Shown here one piece after another: positions 35,508 through 44,226 of a DNA stretch of 64,000 nucleotides. The stretch covers positions 1,860,001-1,924,000 of the forward strand of contig NZ_LT607753.1 of the NCBI RefSeq assembly GCF_900090295.1, read 5' to 3'. This DNA comes from Micromonospora coxensis (GTDB lineage Bacteria; Actinomycetota; Actinomycetes; Mycobacteriales; Micromonosporaceae). A model generated the notes under the pieces. The model made no database searches, had not been told where the DNA came from, and saw only the letters and a program-made list of their open reading frames with translations. A program made the position numbers and the translations under genes. How positions within the stretch are numbered: the first letter of the stretch is position 1; each line of letters starts with the position of its first letter.

Positions 35508-36023
35508 ATGGGCGTACCGGACTACATCCTGCGGATGCGCGAGCACGTCGGCCACGACCTGCTCTGGCTGCCGAGCGTCAGCGCGGTGGTCCGCGACGAC
35601 GCGGGCGCGCTGCTGCTCGGCAGGCGCGCCGACGACGGTCGCTGGTCGGTGGTGAGCGGCTTCGTCGAGCCGGGTGAGCAGCCGGCCACCGCCGTGGTGC
35701 GCGAGGTCGAGGAGGAGACCGGGCTGGTCGTCGAGCCGATCCGGCTGAGCAGCGTCGTCTCGCACCCGCACACGTACCCCAACGGGGATCGCTGCGAGTA
35801 CCTCAACCTCGGCTTCCACTGCCGTCTGGTCTCCGGCACCGCCCGGGTCAACGACGACGAGTCGGTGGCGGTCGAGTGGTTCCCACCGGACCGGTTGCCC
35901 GAGCTGGACGCGCACGCCCACCTGGTGATCGCCCGTGCCCTCGGCGGCGAGGCCGGCGCGTGGTACCTGCCCGCCGGCACCACCTGGGACGAGTTCGCCG
36001 AGGCGGGCCGATCCGTCCGGTGA
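35508..36023 (+). CDS. Nudix hydrolase
   Basis: 171 aa from ATG 35508. The Nudix box is complete: GFVEPGEQPATAVVREVEEE followed by TGLVV (about residues 52-76), with the REVEEE metal ligands. The N-terminus VPDYILRMREHVGHDLLWLP is shared by actinobacterial Nudix proteins of the ADP-ribose/NADH pyrophosphatase-like group. It hydrolyses a nucleoside diphosphate linked to another moiety; the exact substrate is not readable. Leaderless promoter. Confidence 0.93.
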   Translation: MGVPDYILRMREHVGHDLLWLPSVSAVVRDDAGALLLGRRADDGRWSVVSGFVEPGEQPATAVVREVEEETGLVVEPIRLSSVVSHPHTYPNGDRCEYLNLGFHCRLVSGTARVNDDESVAVEWFPPDRLPELDAHAHLVIARALGGEAGAWYLPAGTTWDEFAEAGRSVR

Positions 36024-36158
36024 CGCTCGGGCGACCCCGTCGTGTCCGGCTGCTGCCGAGCACCGACATCGAAGAGTCGCCCGCCCGTGACAACCGGTCC
36101 GCACATCCAGGTGCTCCCTTCTGTGACAGACCCACCACGAGTGAGGGAGTGGTTCCAC

Positions 36159-37085
36159 TTGCGCAGATTTCTCGCGTCACTGCTCGTGCCGCTGATCACG
36201 GTCGTGGTGACCGGCAGCACCGGTGGGCCGGCGGCCGCCACCGGTGCGTTCCCGACCACCATCTCGTTGCCGGACGGCTTCGCACCGGAAGGTTTGACCA
36301 TCGGCCGAGGCACCACCGTTTACGTGGGATCGATCCTCGATGGCGCCGTCTGGCGAGGTGACCTCCGTACCGGCCGGGGCGCGGTCTTCATCCCCGGCAC
36401 GCCCGGCACCGACAAGGCCGGTCTGAAGGTCGACCGACACAACCGGCTCTGGACCGCCGACTTCTCGGGAGGCGGTGCCACCGTCTACGACGCCCGTACC
36501 GGCGCCCGGCTCCAGCAGTACCGGTTCACCGACCAGCCGGGGAGTCTGATCAACGATGTGGTGATCACACGGACGGCGGCGTACTTCACGGACTCGACCC
36601 GCCCGGTCCTCTACGTGGTCCCGGTGGGACCCGGCGATCGGCTGCCCGAGGCCGACGCCTTCGAGGTGTTGACGTTGTCCGGTCCCGCCGCCGACGCGGG
36701 CGCCTTCAACAACGGCATCGTCGCGCTGCCCGACGGGGACCTGCTGGTCGTGCAGATGCTCCTCGGACGGTTGGTCCGCGTGGACGCCACCACCGGCGGC
36801 AGTCGCGTCGTCGATCTCGGCGGGTACTCGCTGTCCCGGGGTGACGGGCTGGTGCTGCGGGGCCACACGTTGCACGTCATCCGCAACCTCACCAACCTGG
36901 CGGCCGAGATCCGGCTGGACGCGACGTTCACGTCGGGCACCCTGGTCCGGGAACTCGACTCCCCGGCGTTCCAGGTGCCGGCTACCGGGGATCGCCTCGG
37001 TTCGTCGTTGTACGTGGTCAACGGCCGGTTCGACACCGCGCCGGCGCCGGACGTCGAGTACCACATCGTTCGGCTGCCGCTGTAG
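36159..37085 (+). CDS. Secreted SMP-30/gluconolactonase-like beta-propeller protein
   Basis: 308 aa from a TTG at 36159, preceded by GAGGGAG; a GTG at 36141 is the alternative. Signal peptide: RRFLASLLVPLITVVVTGSTGGPAAA|TG. The mature protein is a repeated beta-propeller (LPDGFAPEGLTIGRGTTVYVGS, KAGLKVDRHNRLWTAD, NDVVITRTAAYFTDS, NNGIVALPDGDLLVVQ). Proteins of this type are often labelled SMP-30 or, wrongly, superoxide dismutase. Role outside the cell unknown; a lactonase or binding function is possible. Confidence 0.8.
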   Translation: MRRFLASLLVPLITVVVTGSTGGPAAATGAFPTTISLPDGFAPEGLTIGRGTTVYVGSILDGAVWRGDLRTGRGAVFIPGTPGTDKAGLKVDRHNRLWTADFSGGGATVYDARTGARLQQYRFTDQPGSLINDVVITRTAAYFTDSTRPVLYVVPVGPGDRLPEADAFEVLTLSGPAADAGAFNNGIVALPDGDLLVVQMLLGRLVRVDATTGGSRVVDLGGYSLSRGDGLVLRGHTLHVIRNLTNLAAEIRLDATFTSGTLVRELDSPAFQVPATGDRLGSSLYVVNGRFDTAPAPDVEYHIVRLPL

Positions 37086-37123
37086 TTCCGCCGGGGGCGG
37101 AGGGCCGGCGGAACCAGGAGAGA

Positions 37124-37160
37124 CGGCGGCGTCACCCATCACCGGGTGGCCGCCGCTCTC
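37124..37160. terminator. Hairpin after the SMP-30-like gene
   Basis: GGCGGC-GTCACCC and GGGTGG-CCGCC pair around ATCACC in the 182-nt convergent intergenic region. The rest of that region holds no gene. Confidence 0.5.
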
Positions 37161-37267
37161 GGTTCCGGACCAGTCGGCCGGCGCCCGCACGACCAGCACA
37201 GCCGCCGGGCTCCGGCGGGCGTCCCGCGACGGGTCGAGCCGACCGGTCGGGGTGACGGACGCGCGGC

Positions 37268-38020
37268 TCAGGAGGCCAGGGCGGCGCGCAGCCGGTCCAG
37301 TTCGGCCGGGGTGCCGATGGTCGGTCGGTGCTCCGCGGCCGTGACGTAGTGGTGGACGGCGCCGGCCAGGAAGACCGGGTCGACGTGCGCCCGGCCCACC
37401 GGCAGCGTACGCGGCACCGCGCGCGGCCCCGGCGGGTCGGGAAGCTCGGCCAGGACGAGCACCCTGGCGTCCGTGCCGGGCGGGCCGCCGGGCACCAGCC
37501 GGTCCCACCGCACGGTTGTGCGGCGGAACAGGCCCCGCACCGTGATGCCCTGCGGATCGAGCGTCAGGCGGGGCCGGTCGGACCACAGGACGACCCCGAT
37601 GAGCACCAGGACCAGCGCGACGACCACCAGGCTCACGAGCAGGACGGCGCCGGTGTCGGCGAGGCGTACCCGGTCCTCGCCGGGCACCCGCTCGAGGGTG
37701 ACGAGACCGCCGGTCAGCCAGCCCACCACGATCGACCACGGTCCGACCCACGCCGGGGCGGTCGGGGCGGTGAACCGACGCGCCCTCCGGTCGACCTCGA
37801 AGGTGGCCGGACGGCGACGGGCGTCGCGGGTGAGCAGCAGGTAGACGCCGAGCGGGACGAGGATGCCGGCCGCGCCCACGGCGAGCCAGGCGACCAGACC
37901 GGTGGGGGCGGAGGTGAGCCGCCAGGTGAGCGGTTCCAGCCACCACTCGGAGGCGAAGCGCAGCGCGGCGGCGGCGAGGGCGAAGGGCCAGGCGAGGAAC
38001 CGGGCGGCGCGGGGGTCCAC
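37268..38020 (-). CDS. Integral membrane protein of unknown function
   Basis: 250 aa from GTG 38020; the longer open frame upstream is not used because TACACT lies 7 nt before this GTG, as in other leaderless genes here. Two helices near the N-terminus (FLAWPFALAAAALRF, GLVAWLAVGAAGILVPLGVYLLL), one near residue 95 and one near 125 (VLLVSLVVVALVLVLIGVVLW), then a soluble domain (RLTLDPQGITVRGLFRRTTV...WDRLVPGG) resembling a bacterial PH-like fold. The pattern is common in actinobacterial hypothetical proteins. Confidence 0.75.
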   Translation of the reverse strand: MDPRAARFLAWPFALAAAALRFASEWWLEPLTWRLTSAPTGLVAWLAVGAAGILVPLGVYLLLTRDARRRPATFEVDRRARRFTAPTAPAWVGPWSIVVGWLTGGLVTLERVPGEDRVRLADTGAVLLVSLVVVALVLVLIGVVLWSDRPRLTLDPQGITVRGLFRRTTVRWDRLVPGGPPGTDARVLVLAELPDPPGPRAVPRTLPVGRAHVDPVFLAGAVHHYVTAAEHRPTIGTPAELDRLRAALAS

Positions 38021-38027
38021 CGCCGGC

Positions 38028-38033
38028 AGTGTA
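38028..38033 (-). promoter_or_regulatory. -10 hexamer TACACT of a probable leaderless promoter
   Basis: On the minus strand TACACT ends 7 nt before the GTG of the membrane protein gene. Confidence 0.5.
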
Positions 38034-38224
38034 GGGCGGCCCGACCACCGGAGACCGGTCCCGACACCGACCCGGCGGGCCAGCGCCTGTCCGGGATGCG
38101 CGTCTCTCCACCACGGCCTCGTCGGCGTCCTTCCGCCGCACGTGGCTCCTGCGTCAGGATCTGCGTGACGTTGCCCCGCCCCGTCCCGAACGTCACTCGC
38201 GCCGAGTTGGAGGAGCACGAGCCC

Positions 38225-38557
38225 GTGAAGAGATCGGAGATCGTGCGGACCGCCATGGGTGTGTGCCTGAGCAGTGTCGCCCATGTCGGCGGCGGGCTCG
38301 TCGCCGCCAACTCGCTCTGGGACGGCAGGGACTCACCCGCTGAATGGACCTTCTACTACGCCGGTGCCGGATGCTGCCTGCTCCCTCTCACCGGAACGAT
38401 CGCATGGCTCCTGACCACGACGGAGAGCACGAGGCGCACCGGCCAAGGCGTAATCATCGGGGCGGTCGTGGCCACCATCGTTGCCGGCCTGGCGCTGCTC
38501 ACCGGATACGCGCCGCCCTGGATCTCGGCGGGCTGGACCGGGGATGGATGGAGCTGA
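38225..38557 (+). CDS. Small membrane protein, 110 aa
   Basis: GTG 38225 has GGAGGAG 9 nt before it. Three hydrophobic segments are visible: VCLSSVAHVGGGLVAA, FYYAGAGCCLLPLTGTIAWLL and GVIIGAVVATIVAGLALLTGY. No family is recognised. In the 145 nt after it (38558-38702) the minus strand ends a short hydrophobic reading frame (...VGLLAVWWGGKW) with no good start, perhaps a gene remnant. Confidence 0.6.
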   Translation: MKRSEIVRTAMGVCLSSVAHVGGGLVAANSLWDGRDSPAEWTFYYAGAGCCLLPLTGTIAWLLTTTESTRRTGQGVIIGAVVATIVAGLALLTGYAPPWISAGWTGDGWS

Positions 38558-38702
38558 TCGGCGGAACCGCCGAAGGCATGGAGCCGCGAACCGCCGGCCC
38601 TCCCGGGTGACATCCCGAAGCGCTGGCGTCACCACTTGCCGCCCCACCAGACGGCCAGCAGCCCCACGAGCACTACGGCGCCGTCGGCGGGCGGACGATT
38701 CG

Positions 38703-39581
38703 CTACCGCGCAAGCAGGGAGCGCAGGGCCTTGACGATCTCGTCTGGCGCTTCCTCGGCCATGAAGTGCCCGACGGACGTGGTTCGGTGGTCCAGATCAG
38801 CCGCCCAGGTGTGCCACAGCGCGGCGGCGTCGTAGCCGAGTGCGGCTCCCCAGTCCTGCTGGACGACGGTGACCGGCATGGGCAGCCGATTCCCGGTGGC
38901 TCGGTCGGCCCGGTCGTGTTCGATGTCGATGCCGGCCGAGGCCCGGTAGTCGGCGACGATCGAGGGGACGGCCTCGCGCGAGGCTCTCAGGTACTCCGCC
39001 CGCAGGTCTGCGGGAATGGCACGGGGGTTCTTGGCCCACAGGTCGAGGAAGTAGCCGAAGAAGGCGTCCGGGCTGGCGCTGATCATCTGCTCGGGCAGGC
39101 CGGGCGGCTGGGCCATCAGGTACAGGTGGAAGGCGACAGCGGCGGAGGATCCGTGCAGGATGTCCCACATGTCCAGCGTCGGCAGGACGTCGAGGACGGC
39201 GAGGTGGGTGATCGTGGCGGGATGGTCGAGGCCGGCGCGGATGGCGACCAGGGCGCCGCGGTCGTGCCCGGCCAGGGCGAAGCGCTCGTGGCCGAGCTTG
39301 CCGGCGAGGGTGACGATGTCGGCGGCCATGGTCCGCTTGGAGTAGGTGTCGGCCTCGCGCGCTTCGGGCTTGTCACTGGCACCGTAGCCGCGCAGGTCGG
39401 GACAGATCACGGTGTGGTCGGTGGCGAGGTCGCCGGCGACGTGCCGCCACATGAGGTGGGTCTGCGGAAAACCGTGCAACAGCACGATCGGGCTGCCCGT
39501 ACCTCCCACCGCCACGTTCACGGTCACGTCATCGTCGACCGCGACGCGCTGGTAGTCGAACCCGGGAATGGCAATTGTCAT
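38703..39581 (-). CDS. Alpha/beta hydrolase, haloacetate/fluoroacetate dehalogenase type
   Basis: 292 aa from ATG 39581 (AAAAGGA, 6 nt spacing). HGFPQTHLMWRHVA and PDLRGYGASDKP are hallmarks of haloacetate dehalogenases. The nucleophile elbow is GHDRGA, with Asp107 and not serine, as in dehalogenases and epoxide hydrolases; the catalytic histidine is His272 in GHFMAEE. An aspartate nucleophile supports hydrolysis of carbon-halogen or epoxide bonds, but many family members have unknown natural substrates. It is divergent from the SARP gene by 84 nt and may be controlled by it. Confidence 0.88.
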   Translation of the reverse strand: MTIAIPGFDYQRVAVDDDVTVNVAVGGTGSPIVLLHGFPQTHLMWRHVAGDLATDHTVICPDLRGYGASDKPEAREADTYSKRTMAADIVTLAGKLGHERFALAGHDRGALVAIRAGLDHPATITHLAVLDVLPTLDMWDILHGSSAAVAFHLYLMAQPPGLPEQMISASPDAFFGYFLDLWAKNPRAIPADLRAEYLRASREAVPSIVADYRASAGIDIEHDRADRATGNRLPMPVTVVQQDWGAALGYDAAALWHTWAADLDHRTTSVGHFMAEEAPDEIVKALRSLLAR

Positions 39582-39629
39582 GATCGTCCTTTTCTCGTCG
39601 GCCGGACGATCCCCAGCCTGCCGGTCACG

Positions 39630-39647
39630 GATGAGCAGACGATGAGC
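39630..39647 (+). promoter_or_regulatory. Candidate SARP binding site: two GATGAGC heptamers, 11-nt period
   Basis: GATGAGC at 39630-39636 and 39641-39647, separated by 4 nt. SARP regulators bind heptamer direct repeats with exactly this period. A TACGTT -10-like hexamer follows at 39652 and the SARP ATG at 39666. Confidence 0.5.
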
Positions 39648-39665
39648 GCGATACGTTGAGCGCAC

Positions 39666-41657
39666 ATGCGGAGGGCGGTTCGGTCAGTGCAGGTCAGCAT
39701 CGGTGTTCTCGGGCCGGTCGTCGCCTGGGACGGCGTCGGCGCGCCGCTGGACCTGAGAGGGCCGAAACACCGCGCGGTGCTGGCGCGACTCGTCGTCGCG
39801 CGTGGTCGGGTCGTACCGGTCGACCGCCTCGTCGACGATCTGTGGCAGGAGCCCGCACCGGGCGCGGTGGGCAGCGTCCGCACGTTCGTGGCGGCGTTGC
39901 GGCGCGCGCTGGAGCCGCAGCGTGCACCGCGCGAGTCGGCTCGGCTGCTGGTCACGGAGGGCCCGGGGTACGCGCTCAGGTTGGCACCGGACGCGGTCGA
40001 CGCCTGGCGGTTCGAGGACGAGGTCGCCGCCGCGTCCACGGCGTCCCCGCACGAGGCCCTCGAGAGGCTCGATCGTGCCCTGAGTTGGTGGCGGGGGCCC
40101 GCGTTGGCCGGCGTCGACGACGAGCCGTGGTCGCGCGTCGAACGCTCCCGCCTCGAACAGCTACGGCTGAACGCGATCGAGCAGCGGGCCGAGGCGCGAC
40201 TGGACGTCGGGCGCGCCTCGGACGTCGTACCCGATCTCGACGCGCACGTGGCCGAGCATCCGTGGCGGGAGGAGGCGTGGCGGCTGCTGGCGCTCGCCCT
40301 GTACCGCACCGGACGCCAGGGTGATGCGCTCGCGGTGCTGCGCCGAGCCCGCAGCCTGCTCCTGGAACAGCTGGGCGTCGATCCGAGCCCGCGACTGCGC
40401 CGCCTGGAGACCGACATCCTCCGCCAGGCCGATCGGGTCGGCGACGGTCCGGGTTCATCGGGACCGCACCGGGTCTGGGCGGAGACCGCAGCGGCATACG
40501 ACCGTACGGTGGCGTCCGGCTCCGGCTCTCGGCTGGAGTCGACGGTCGGCCTGCTGCGAAGTCTCGCCGTGACGGGGGCGAGCGGACTCGCGGCGGCCCG
40601 GGAGCAGCGGATCGCGGCCATCGCCGCCGCCGAGCAGCTGGGCGATCCTGATCTGACCGCCCGGGTGATCGGCGGCTACGACGTGCCCGCGATCTGGACG
40701 CGGTCGGACGATCCGGCGCAGGCGGCGCAGATCGTGGCGGCGGCCGAGCGGGCCCTGACCGCCCTTGGTTCCGACTCGTCCGAGGCCACCCGAGCCCGAC
40801 TGCTGGCCACGATCGCGGTGGAGTCCCGCGGCACCCGCACGGCGCGCGGGCCCGAGGCCGCCGAGGAGGCGGAGCGGATCGCGCGCCGCCTGGGCGACCC
40901 GGCCCTGCTGGCCTTCGCGCTGAACGGCGTGTTCATGCAGACCTTTCACCGCGCGGGCCTGGCTCCCCAGCGGGACCGGATCGGTGCCGAGCTCGTCGCG
41001 CTCTCCGCTCGGCACGGACTGGGGACGTTCGAGATCCTCGGTCATCTCGTCCGGCTGCAGGCCCGCAGCGCGCTCGCGGACTTCGCCACCGGCGACCGGC
41101 ACGCAGCCGCAGCGGACCGGCTCGCCGCGCGGTACGACCGACCCCTGGTCGGCGTGTTCACCCAGTGGTACCGCGCCCTGCGACTGGCCGCGACCGAGCC
41201 GTCGCCACAGGCCGCGGAGGCGGCCTACCGCGACGGGGCGGCACGGCTCGCCGACGCCGGAATGCCGGGCGTCGAGCGGGGCCTCCTACCGCTGGCCCTG
41301 CTGTGCCTGCGGGTGTCGCACGGGGAGCCGGCCCACTTCGACGACGGGACCGACTGGGGCCCGCACACGCCCTGGGCGCGTCCCCTCGTCCTGCTCGGAC
41401 GCAACCGCCCGGCCGACGCCGCCGCGGCGCTGCGGCAGGTCCCGGATCCACCGCGCGACCTGCTGTTCGAGGCCCTGTGGTGCCTCACCTTCCGAGCCGC
41501 GATCGCCCTGGACGACCGGACGGTGATGAGACGCGCCCGGATCGCACTCACGCCGGCCGCCGACGAGCTGGCCGGGGCCGGCAGCGGCATGCTCACCGCC
41601 GGCCCCGTCTCACGTCACCTCGACGACCTCGACGCGGCCCTCCGCCGCACCCGATGA
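39666..41657 (+). CDS. SARP family regulator (OmpR-type DNA-binding domain + BTAD + C-terminal domain)
   Basis: 663 aa from ATG 39666; a GTG at 39687 is possible. Residues about 8-105 are the winged helix of AfsR/DnrI/RedD-type regulators (LRGPKHRAVLARLVVARGR, VGSVRTFVAALRRAL, VTEGPGYALRL). A bacterial transcriptional activation domain (TPR-like) covers about 112-260, ending QLGVDPSPRLRRLE. The remaining 400 residues are helical repeats without a P-loop, so it is not an AfsR-type ATPase. SARPs usually activate secondary-metabolite clusters; no such cluster is in the window, and the nearest candidate target is the divergent dehalogenase-like gene. Confidence 0.88.
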   Translation: MRRAVRSVQVSIGVLGPVVAWDGVGAPLDLRGPKHRAVLARLVVARGRVVPVDRLVDDLWQEPAPGAVGSVRTFVAALRRALEPQRAPRESARLLVTEGPGYALRLAPDAVDAWRFEDEVAAASTASPHEALERLDRALSWWRGPALAGVDDEPWSRVERSRLEQLRLNAIEQRAEARLDVGRASDVVPDLDAHVAEHPWREEAWRLLALALYRTGRQGDALAVLRRARSLLLEQLGVDPSPRLRRLETDILRQADRVGDGPGSSGPHRVWAETAAAYDRTVASGSGSRLESTVGLLRSLAVTGASGLAAAREQRIAAIAAAEQLGDPDLTARVIGGYDVPAIWTRSDDPAQAAQIVAAAERALTALGSDSSEATRARLLATIAVESRGTRTARGPEAAEEAERIARRLGDPALLAFALNGVFMQTFHRAGLAPQRDRIGAELVALSARHGLGTFEILGHLVRLQARSALADFATGDRHAAAADRLAARYDRPLVGVFTQWYRALRLAATEPSPQAAEAAYRDGAARLADAGMPGVERGLLPLALLCLRVSHGEPAHFDDGTDWGPHTPWARPLVLLGRNRPADAAAALRQVPDPPRDLLFEALWCLTFRAAIALDDRTVMRRARIALTPAADELAGAGSGMLTAGPVSRHLDDLDAALRRTR

Positions 41658-41720
41658 GCAGGAGAGCCCGGCCAGCAGATCCAGGCCGGCGCGGATCGCC
41701 CGGCCCACTGCGGGACGGTG

Positions 41721-41761
41721 CTCTGAGATGGTGGGCGACGGACGAGTCAACCGGTACGCCG
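41721..41761 (+). repeat. Displaced copy of the rnpB 3' end (att-like repeat, left)
   Basis: 41 nt matching 47537-47577 at 37 of 41 positions, including 19 identical bases (GGTGGGCGACGGACGAGTC, 41730-41748). Both copies are in the same orientation. The right copy is the real 3' end of rnpB plus half of its terminator; this copy is not attached to an RNase P gene. It looks like the far attachment site of an integrated element. Confidence 0.75.
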
Positions 41762-41789
41762 AGTACCGACTCACGGGAGGCTGAGCACC

Positions 41790-42353
41790 ATGCGAAAACT
41801 GACCTTCGGCATGAACCTGAGCCTGGACGGCTACATCGCCGCGCCCGGCGACGACCTCGGCTGGAGTGTGCCGAGCGACGAGCTGTTCCAGTGGTGGTCC
41901 GACCGGGTGGCGGCGACAGGCACGGCGCTGTACGGGCGCAGACTGTGGGAGACGATGAGTTCCCACTGGCCGACCGCCGACCAGCAGCCGGGTGCCACAC
42001 CGGCGCAGATCGAGTTCGCCCGCCGCTGGCGGGACATGCCGAAGGTGGTGTTCTCCTCGACGACCAGCACGGTCGGCGAAAACACCCGCCTGGTCACCGG
42101 CGACGCGGTCACCGAGATCACCCGGCTCAAGGCCGAGGACGGCGGCCCGATGGACATCGGCGGCGCCACGCTCGCCGCAGCGGCCATGCGGGGCGGGCTG
42201 ATCGACGAGTACGCGATCGTCACCCATCCGGTCCTGGTAGGTGGCGGCACGCCGTTCTTCGCGACCCTGGACAACCGGGTGGACCTGACCCTGGTGGAGA
42301 CCCGGACGTTCCCGGGCGGCGTGGTCCTGACCAGGTACGAGACCAGGCGCTGA
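41790..42353 (+). CDS. Dihydrofolate reductase-fold family protein (RibD C-terminal domain)
   Basis: 187 aa from ATG 41790, with GGGAGG upstream. RKLTFGMNLSLDGYIAAP at the N-terminus, ALYGRRLWETM in the middle and DIGGATLAAAAMRGGLIDEY are typical of the RibD_C/DHFR-like family, stand-alone NADPH-dependent reductases of unknown substrate that are frequent in actinobacteria. It is the first gene inside the rnpB-repeat-bounded segment, 28 nt after the left repeat. Confidence 0.9.
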   Translation: MRKLTFGMNLSLDGYIAAPGDDLGWSVPSDELFQWWSDRVAATGTALYGRRLWETMSSHWPTADQQPGATPAQIEFARRWRDMPKVVFSSTTSTVGENTRLVTGDAVTEITRLKAEDGGPMDIGGATLAAAAMRGGLIDEYAIVTHPVLVGGGTPFFATLDNRVDLTLVETRTFPGGVVLTRYETRR

Positions 42354-42617
42354 GTACTCGGATCGGCCCGGGCTTCGGGCCGATCCCAGGATCTCGCGGC
42401 ACTGCGTTTCGAGGCGATCGTGATACCCGTGCCGCAGACCGCCCGGGTGGGGGCAGACACGCGGGAGCCATCCATGCCAGAACTTGCAGCCAACGACGTG
42501 CCATGCAGGACGTCACCCGGTCGAGATCCCGTCTCCCACGAAGCGTGGCGACAGCCGCTACAGGCCGTCGCCAGGCCGTCAGGCGTCGCAGGTGCGAAGA
42601 TCGCATGTCGTCGGTTG
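42354..42617. other. 264-nt gap inside the island, no gene
   Basis: No credible coding region. CAGGCCGTCGCCAGGCCGTC at 42562-42581 resembles CAGGCCGTGGCCAGGCCGTC at 47444-47463 next to the rnpB side of the island (19 of 20 bases), another sign of related sequence near both ends. Confidence 0.4.
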
Positions 42618-43403
42618 TCACACGGACGGGTCCCAGGCGGCGAGCTGATCGAAGATGCGACGGTCGCCTTCGAACGTCAGCGAATCCAGCGGTATGCGGC
42701 CGTAGAAGAACAGGACCAGGTCACTGCCCGTGCCACGGGCGGAGGCGTCGGCCGTGTCGGGGTCCTCGCCGGCAGCGGGCGTGAGGTGGGCGACCTGCGC
42801 GCCGTCGGGGGAAAGCCGAAGGCGCCAGGAGTGGCCCTCGGTGGCGTGGTAATCGACGATGGCGGGGGCGTGCGGCCAGGCGACCGTCGTCGCGCAGAGG
42901 GTGAACTGGCAGTCGTCGAAACCGTCGAGGGCGACCTCCTCCGGTAGCGGCTGCGGGGCACCCACCGTGAGCTGGGCGTCGTAGGTGTACACCGCGATCT
43001 CGGGAACCTGGCGCCGCGCCCATGCACCAGAGGTTTGCGGTGACGGCGAGTCGTCCCACCACGTCCAACAACCGCGATCCGGGCCGGCCTCACGCAGCGC
43101 GCTCGTCAACTGCTCGACGGACTCGGTCCACCAGGCCAGCAGAGCCTCGCGTTCCCGAGGCGCACCCATGCCGTCCTCCCAAGCCGACTTCTCCGGAGGC
43201 GCGTCTGCGGGTCCTGCGGCGACGATTGCGGCTGATTTGCGGCGGCCCATGCCCACGTGTTGCACGAGATCGAACAGCGTCCGCTCAGGATGGGTCGGCA
43301 CCTGCAGGTCGAGGCTGGGTGCTGCGGCGACCGCAGCGCGGAAGGCGGTCGACCGTTCGTTGATCAGCCGCAGATGATCAGAGAACGTGAGGATCGCATG
43401 CAT
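42618..43403 (-). CDS. Maleylpyruvate isomerase-family mycothiol-dependent protein (DinB-like)
   Basis: 261 aa from ATG 43403. The N-terminal four-helix MDMPI domain reads TFSDHLRLINERSTAFR, PERTLFDLVQHVGMGRRKSA with a likely metal-binding histidine, and WARRQVPEIAVYTYDAQL with a further metal-ligand region. The C-terminal part is the usual small alpha/beta domain ending FEGDRRIFDQLAAW. Family members use mycothiol, the actinobacterial thiol, as cofactor for isomerisation or transfer; here the substrate is unknown. No strong Shine-Dalgarno sequence, but TACAAA lies 5 nt before the start. Confidence 0.87.
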   Translation of the reverse strand: MHAILTFSDHLRLINERSTAFRAAVAAAPSLDLQVPTHPERTLFDLVQHVGMGRRKSAAIVAAGPADAPPEKSAWEDGMGAPREREALLAWWTESVEQLTSALREAGPDRGCWTWWDDSPSPQTSGAWARRQVPEIAVYTYDAQLTVGAPQPLPEEVALDGFDDCQFTLCATTVAWPHAPAIVDYHATEGHSWRLRLSPDGAQVAHLTPAAGEDPDTADASARGTGSDLVLFFYGRIPLDSLTFEGDRRIFDQLAAWDPSV

Positions 43404-43561
43404 CCGGTTTTGTACCACTGTGCTCCGACGACCGGACAGCGAATTTCGCAGCCGGCGCGGCGGTCGCCCCGGCACTGATACGTGCCCTTGATTGACGCAC
43501 GGACAACGACATCCGCAACGCGCAGAGTCACTCGTACGGCTGCCACTCGACCAAGGTGTAC

Positions 43562-44114
43562 ATCAGCCTGCGGCGCTGCCGCCCGAGATCCTGGCCGAAC
43601 GCGACCCGCTCGCCGTGCTGCGCTTCACCGCAGCGCTTGGACGCCCCGCGGTCGTTCATCTGATTGACGAGGCGATGACCCGCGAGGAGGTCACCGCGGC
43701 CCGCACCGCCCAGCCCACGCCGTACGGCCGAGAGGTCATCGTCGCCGCCCACCAGACTGGCCGCCGAGTCGCCGTCGTCTCCAAAAATCGGCTGGGTCCG
43801 TCCATGCTTACCTGGCCGCCCGCCGACTGACCGGCTACGTACACCCGGTCATCGGTCGGCCCGAGGCAGCTCCCGAAAAGATGAAGCCGGACCCGTTCCC
43901 GGTGCTGGCAGCCATCCGCGAGTTGGGCGCCGAGCAAGCGGAATGCGTGCTGGTCGGTGACTCCGCTACCGACATCGAAGCCGCCCACGCCGCCGGAATC
44001 GCCGCCATCGGGTACGCCAACAAGCCCGGCAAGCGCGAACGGTTCACCGCCGCAGAGGCAGTCATCGACAGCATGGCCGAGATGGTGGCGGCGTTCGCCG
44101 TCGACGAGCTGTAG
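43562..44114 (+). pseudogene. HAD-superfamily hydrolase pseudogene: N-terminus lost and one frameshift
   Basis: Frame 1 from about 43562 reads PAALPPEILAERDPLAVLRF and continues to GREVIVAAHQTGRRVAVVSK, a HAD-IA core with motif II. At about 43785-43792 (TCCAAAAATCGG) the frame breaks; one added base restores NSAGSVHAYLAARRLTGYVH and then KPDPFPVLAAI and VLVGDSATDIEAAHAAG, which are motifs III and IV, to the stop at 44114. The DxD nucleophile motif I that should precede this is absent, so the 5' end is missing too. Both lesions indicate a dead gene. A terminator hairpin follows. Confidence 0.82.
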
Positions 44115-44133
44115 CACCGCAACCACCGGACAC

Positions 44134-44165
44134 GAGCGCCCCGGGAGATCATGACCGGGGCGTTC
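44134..44165 (+). terminator. Terminator hairpin after the HAD pseudogene
   Basis: GAGCGCCCCGG pairs with CCGGGGCGTTC (11 positions, one G-T) around a 10-nt loop, followed by TCCTT. Confidence 0.65.
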
Positions 44166-44226
44166 TCCTTGCCTCAGTCCTGAGTTCGACGCACACCGCG
44201 CAAGACAGCCAGGCGCCGGCGGCAAG

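Noticed and set aside
39666..41657. Start of a secondary-metabolite gene cluster (because of the SARP)
   Set aside because: No PKS, NRPS, terpene or RiPP gene lies on either side.
43484..43830. Stand-alone 112-residue protein
   Set aside because: It is the first part of the frameshifted HAD gene; the similarity continues in another frame after 43790.
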